Below are positions 59,938-61,177 of a DNA stretch of 61,177 nt, one piece after another. The DNA comes from Shewanella benthica (GTDB taxonomy: Bacteria > Pseudomonadota > Gammaproteobacteria > Enterobacterales > Shewanellaceae), in assembly GCA_023284085.1 (NCBI GenBank), contig JAKVHY010000035.1, positions 1-61,177 on the forward strand, given 5' to 3'. Under the pieces are notes generated by a model. The model had not been told where the DNA came from. It ran no database searches and saw only the letters and a program-made list of their open reading frames with translations. Both the position numbers and the translations under genes were made by a program. Each line of letters starts with the position of its first letter. Within the stretch, counting starts at the first letter, position 1.

Positions 59938-60948
59938 TTAAGCGACTTGCTCAAGCGCTGAGCGCTCAGTCAATTCAACAAGGTATCGATGGGCTTTACT
60001 GGCGGCGCTAGCCGCTTTAAAGATGTAACGCTTGTCGTTGTGTAACTTTTTGAGCCATGACGCTATATAAGACTCGTGTTGAACCTCACCCGACACGCCT
60101 AGGCTCGCCATTAAAAAACTACAGCCCAATTCGGCAATTAATTCCTCGAAAGCGTAATCCTCGGAGCCAAACTTATTTCGCATAGGACGGTCTAGGCGAG
60201 ATTTGGCCCCGCACCAGTGGGTCAATTCATGACAACCTGTCGCGTAAAAGTTTGCCGCGTCAGTGAACCGCTCACGGCTCGGTAACACGATTTCATCGGT
60301 AGACGGTCTAAAAAAGGCGCTCTCGCCTTTTTCGGTAATGTTCGCGCCCGTATTGATAAAGAACTGCTCGACATGCTCAAGCGCTTCAAACCCGTTAACA
60401 GCATCGGTATCACTCACGGTCACAGGCTCAATATTCAGACCATCAATTTGCTCAACATTAAAGACCGTGAAGCTCTTTAACATCGGAATATTTTCTTTGT
60501 CGCCTTGGCTGTTTTCTTTTTCTAGCATTTTGTAAAAAATGATGCGCGTGCCCTTCTCGCCTTTACGCACACAACCACCCAGCGCTATAGCTTGCTTGAA
60601 CGTCAACCAACTACTGGAAGCAAACCCGCTTGCACTGGCTGCGCACCAGAGCAACAACACATTGATACCGCTATACGCTTTACGGGTATCAAAATTAACC
60701 GGTAATCCACTGCCCCCGTTTGAGGTTTCCCACGGACACACCCAAGGCTTAACCCCATTTTCAAGCGCGGCTATCACTTGGTCGGTTATCTCCTGATACA
60801 AATCGGTATAGCTTTTCTTGCCCTTCGCTCTGGGTTTTCTTTTGCTTTTAGAAATATCGGGCTTGGGAGAGCCTGCTTGTGTCTTGGGGCCGGCGGGTAA
60901 AGTGGCGGTGTTAGGGTGAGTGGCTTGCGTCTGGATTGAGTTAGTCAT
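59938..60948 (-). CDS. ardC: ArdC-type antirestriction protein
   Basis: A 336-residue protein from the ATG at 60948. An N-terminal low-complexity leader (about 1-45) ends in a basic KRKPRAKGKKS run. The ssDNA-binding ArdC N-domain follows (about 45-170): YTDLYQEITDQVIAALENGV, the KPWVCPWE motif, then RKAYSGINVLLLWCAA. The C-terminal zincin domain carries HELTHWCGAKSRLDR (HExxH at about 240-244) and FEELIAELG with the third-ligand Glu. ArdC from IncW plasmids protects incoming single-stranded plasmid DNA from type I and II restriction. First entry into the recipient, as inferred from the nic orientation, fits this job. Confidence 0.93.
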   Translation of the reverse strand: MTNSIQTQATHPNTATLPAGPKTQAGSPKPDISKSKRKPRAKGKKSYTDLYQEITDQVIAALENGVKPWVCPWETSNGGSGLPVNFDTRKAYSGINVLLLWCAASASGFASSSWLTFKQAIALGGCVRKGEKGTRIIFYKMLEKENSQGDKENIPMLKSFTVFNVEQIDGLNIEPVTVSDTDAVNGFEALEHVEQFFINTGANITEKGESAFFRPSTDEIVLPSRERFTDAANFYATGCHELTHWCGAKSRLDRPMRNKFGSEDYAFEELIAELGCSFLMASLGVSGEVQHESYIASWLKKLHNDKRYIFKAASAASKAHRYLVELTERSALEQVA

Positions 60949-61019
60949 GGCTTGTTTCCCTGTGGGTTGAATATCGTTCTCGTCTGCGCCTGACTTCCTG
61001 GCCTCAATCCACGTTCTGC

Positions 61020-61056
61020 TTGGCAAGGGCGCGGAGCGCTTGTATACCCTTGCCAA
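61020..61056. promoter_or_regulatory. Hairpin, candidate single-strand promoter (copy B)
   Basis: The same perfect 10-bp stem and GCGC-rich loop as at 59000-59036, about 70 bases upstream of the ardC ATG. Minus-strand TATACA abuts the stem. Retention of the stem in both copies is partly expected from their recent duplication. Confidence 0.5.
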
Positions 61057-61066
61057 ACAGGTTGTG

Positions 61067-61177
61067 AGAGTGAGACAGATAAGAAGTCAAAGCGAAGACG
61101 AGAACGGGGTTCACAGGGGAACCATGACAAGCGAAAGACTGACGCAAGCCTTACTCACCCTTAGCCGACAATGCACC
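61067..61177. other. Terminal 111-bp redundancy showing circularity
   Basis: Bases 61067-61177 equal bases 1-111 with no mismatch. Such a fixed-length overlap is what assemblers leave at the ends of a circular contig. Removing it leaves a circle of 61,066 bp. Confidence 0.85.

Larger units (their letters stand above)
60845..61177. repeat. Leading-region repeat block, copy B (first half)
   Basis: Near-identical to 58838-59155. It includes the first codons of ardC, the ATG at 60948 and the hairpin arms TTGGCAAGGG / CCCTTGCCAA (61020-61029, 61047-61056). The last 111 bases repeat window positions 1-111 exactly, and the alignment with copy A carries on from base 112 of the window. Confidence 0.88.

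Overview
This window reads as a complete circular conjugative plasmid of about 61,066 bp, opened at an arbitrary point. Its last 111 bases (61067-61177) are identical to bases 1-111. A diverged copy of the same sequence at 59045-59320 continues across that junction, so the end-to-start join is natural. The host is probably a gammaproteobacterium; Shewanella or a relative is my guess from the general look of the genes and insertion sequences, not something I could test.

Layout. 57.0-61.1 kb plus 1-0.36 kb is the oriT and leading region. It holds a nic-like sequence matching F (TGCGTGGGGTGTGG, 57415-57428), a lytic transglycosylase, small conserved plasmid genes and an ArdC-type antirestriction gene. 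All of these lie on the minus strand, and two are headed by a duplicated block of about 0.45 kb with a strong hairpin. H-NS-like and HU-like genes follow (0.36-1.34 kb). 1.36-11.3 kb is a mosaic: an HNH endonuclease, an NYN/OST-HTH protein, three copies (one intact) of an unknown gene family, an IS6-family element, relics of a second IS6-type element around a two-gene cargo, an ISNCY-like element enclosing a FimB-type recombinase, and an Rpn nuclease. 11.5-20.1 kb is a defence island: a giant NACHT-like NTPase with a C-terminal PD-(D/E)xK-like nuclease, then a Gabija-type OLD-TOPRIM nuclease and UvrD-like helicase pair. 20.3-26.1 kb is maintenance: tiny minus-strand genes, a serine resolvase with a res-like site, a ParA plus small centromere-binding protein with an upstream repeat array, and a putative Rep gene between a Dam-site-rich stretch and a perfect DnaA box.

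26.0-57.0 kb is the F-type (MPF_F) transfer region. A CI/LexA-like repressor lies divergent at its head. The order is then traA-L-E-K-B-V-(2 orfs)-C-trbI-W-U-trbC-(orf)-N-F-(2 orfs)-trbB-(orf)-H-G-(orf)-D-(3 orfs)-traI. The coupling protein is TraD and the relaxase is a 2,017-residue MobF TraI. If the nic is read as in F, the ArdC side enters the recipient first and the tra genes last. The plus strand would then be the transferred strand and could act directly as template for the minus-strand leading genes.

Most worth a second look: the NACHT-nuclease gene bracketed by inverted 21-bp motifs; the duplicated hairpin block as a single-strand promoter candidate; the Rpn gene with an internal ribosome-binding site and start; and a 79-codon gene before traC that looks assembled from pieces of traC.
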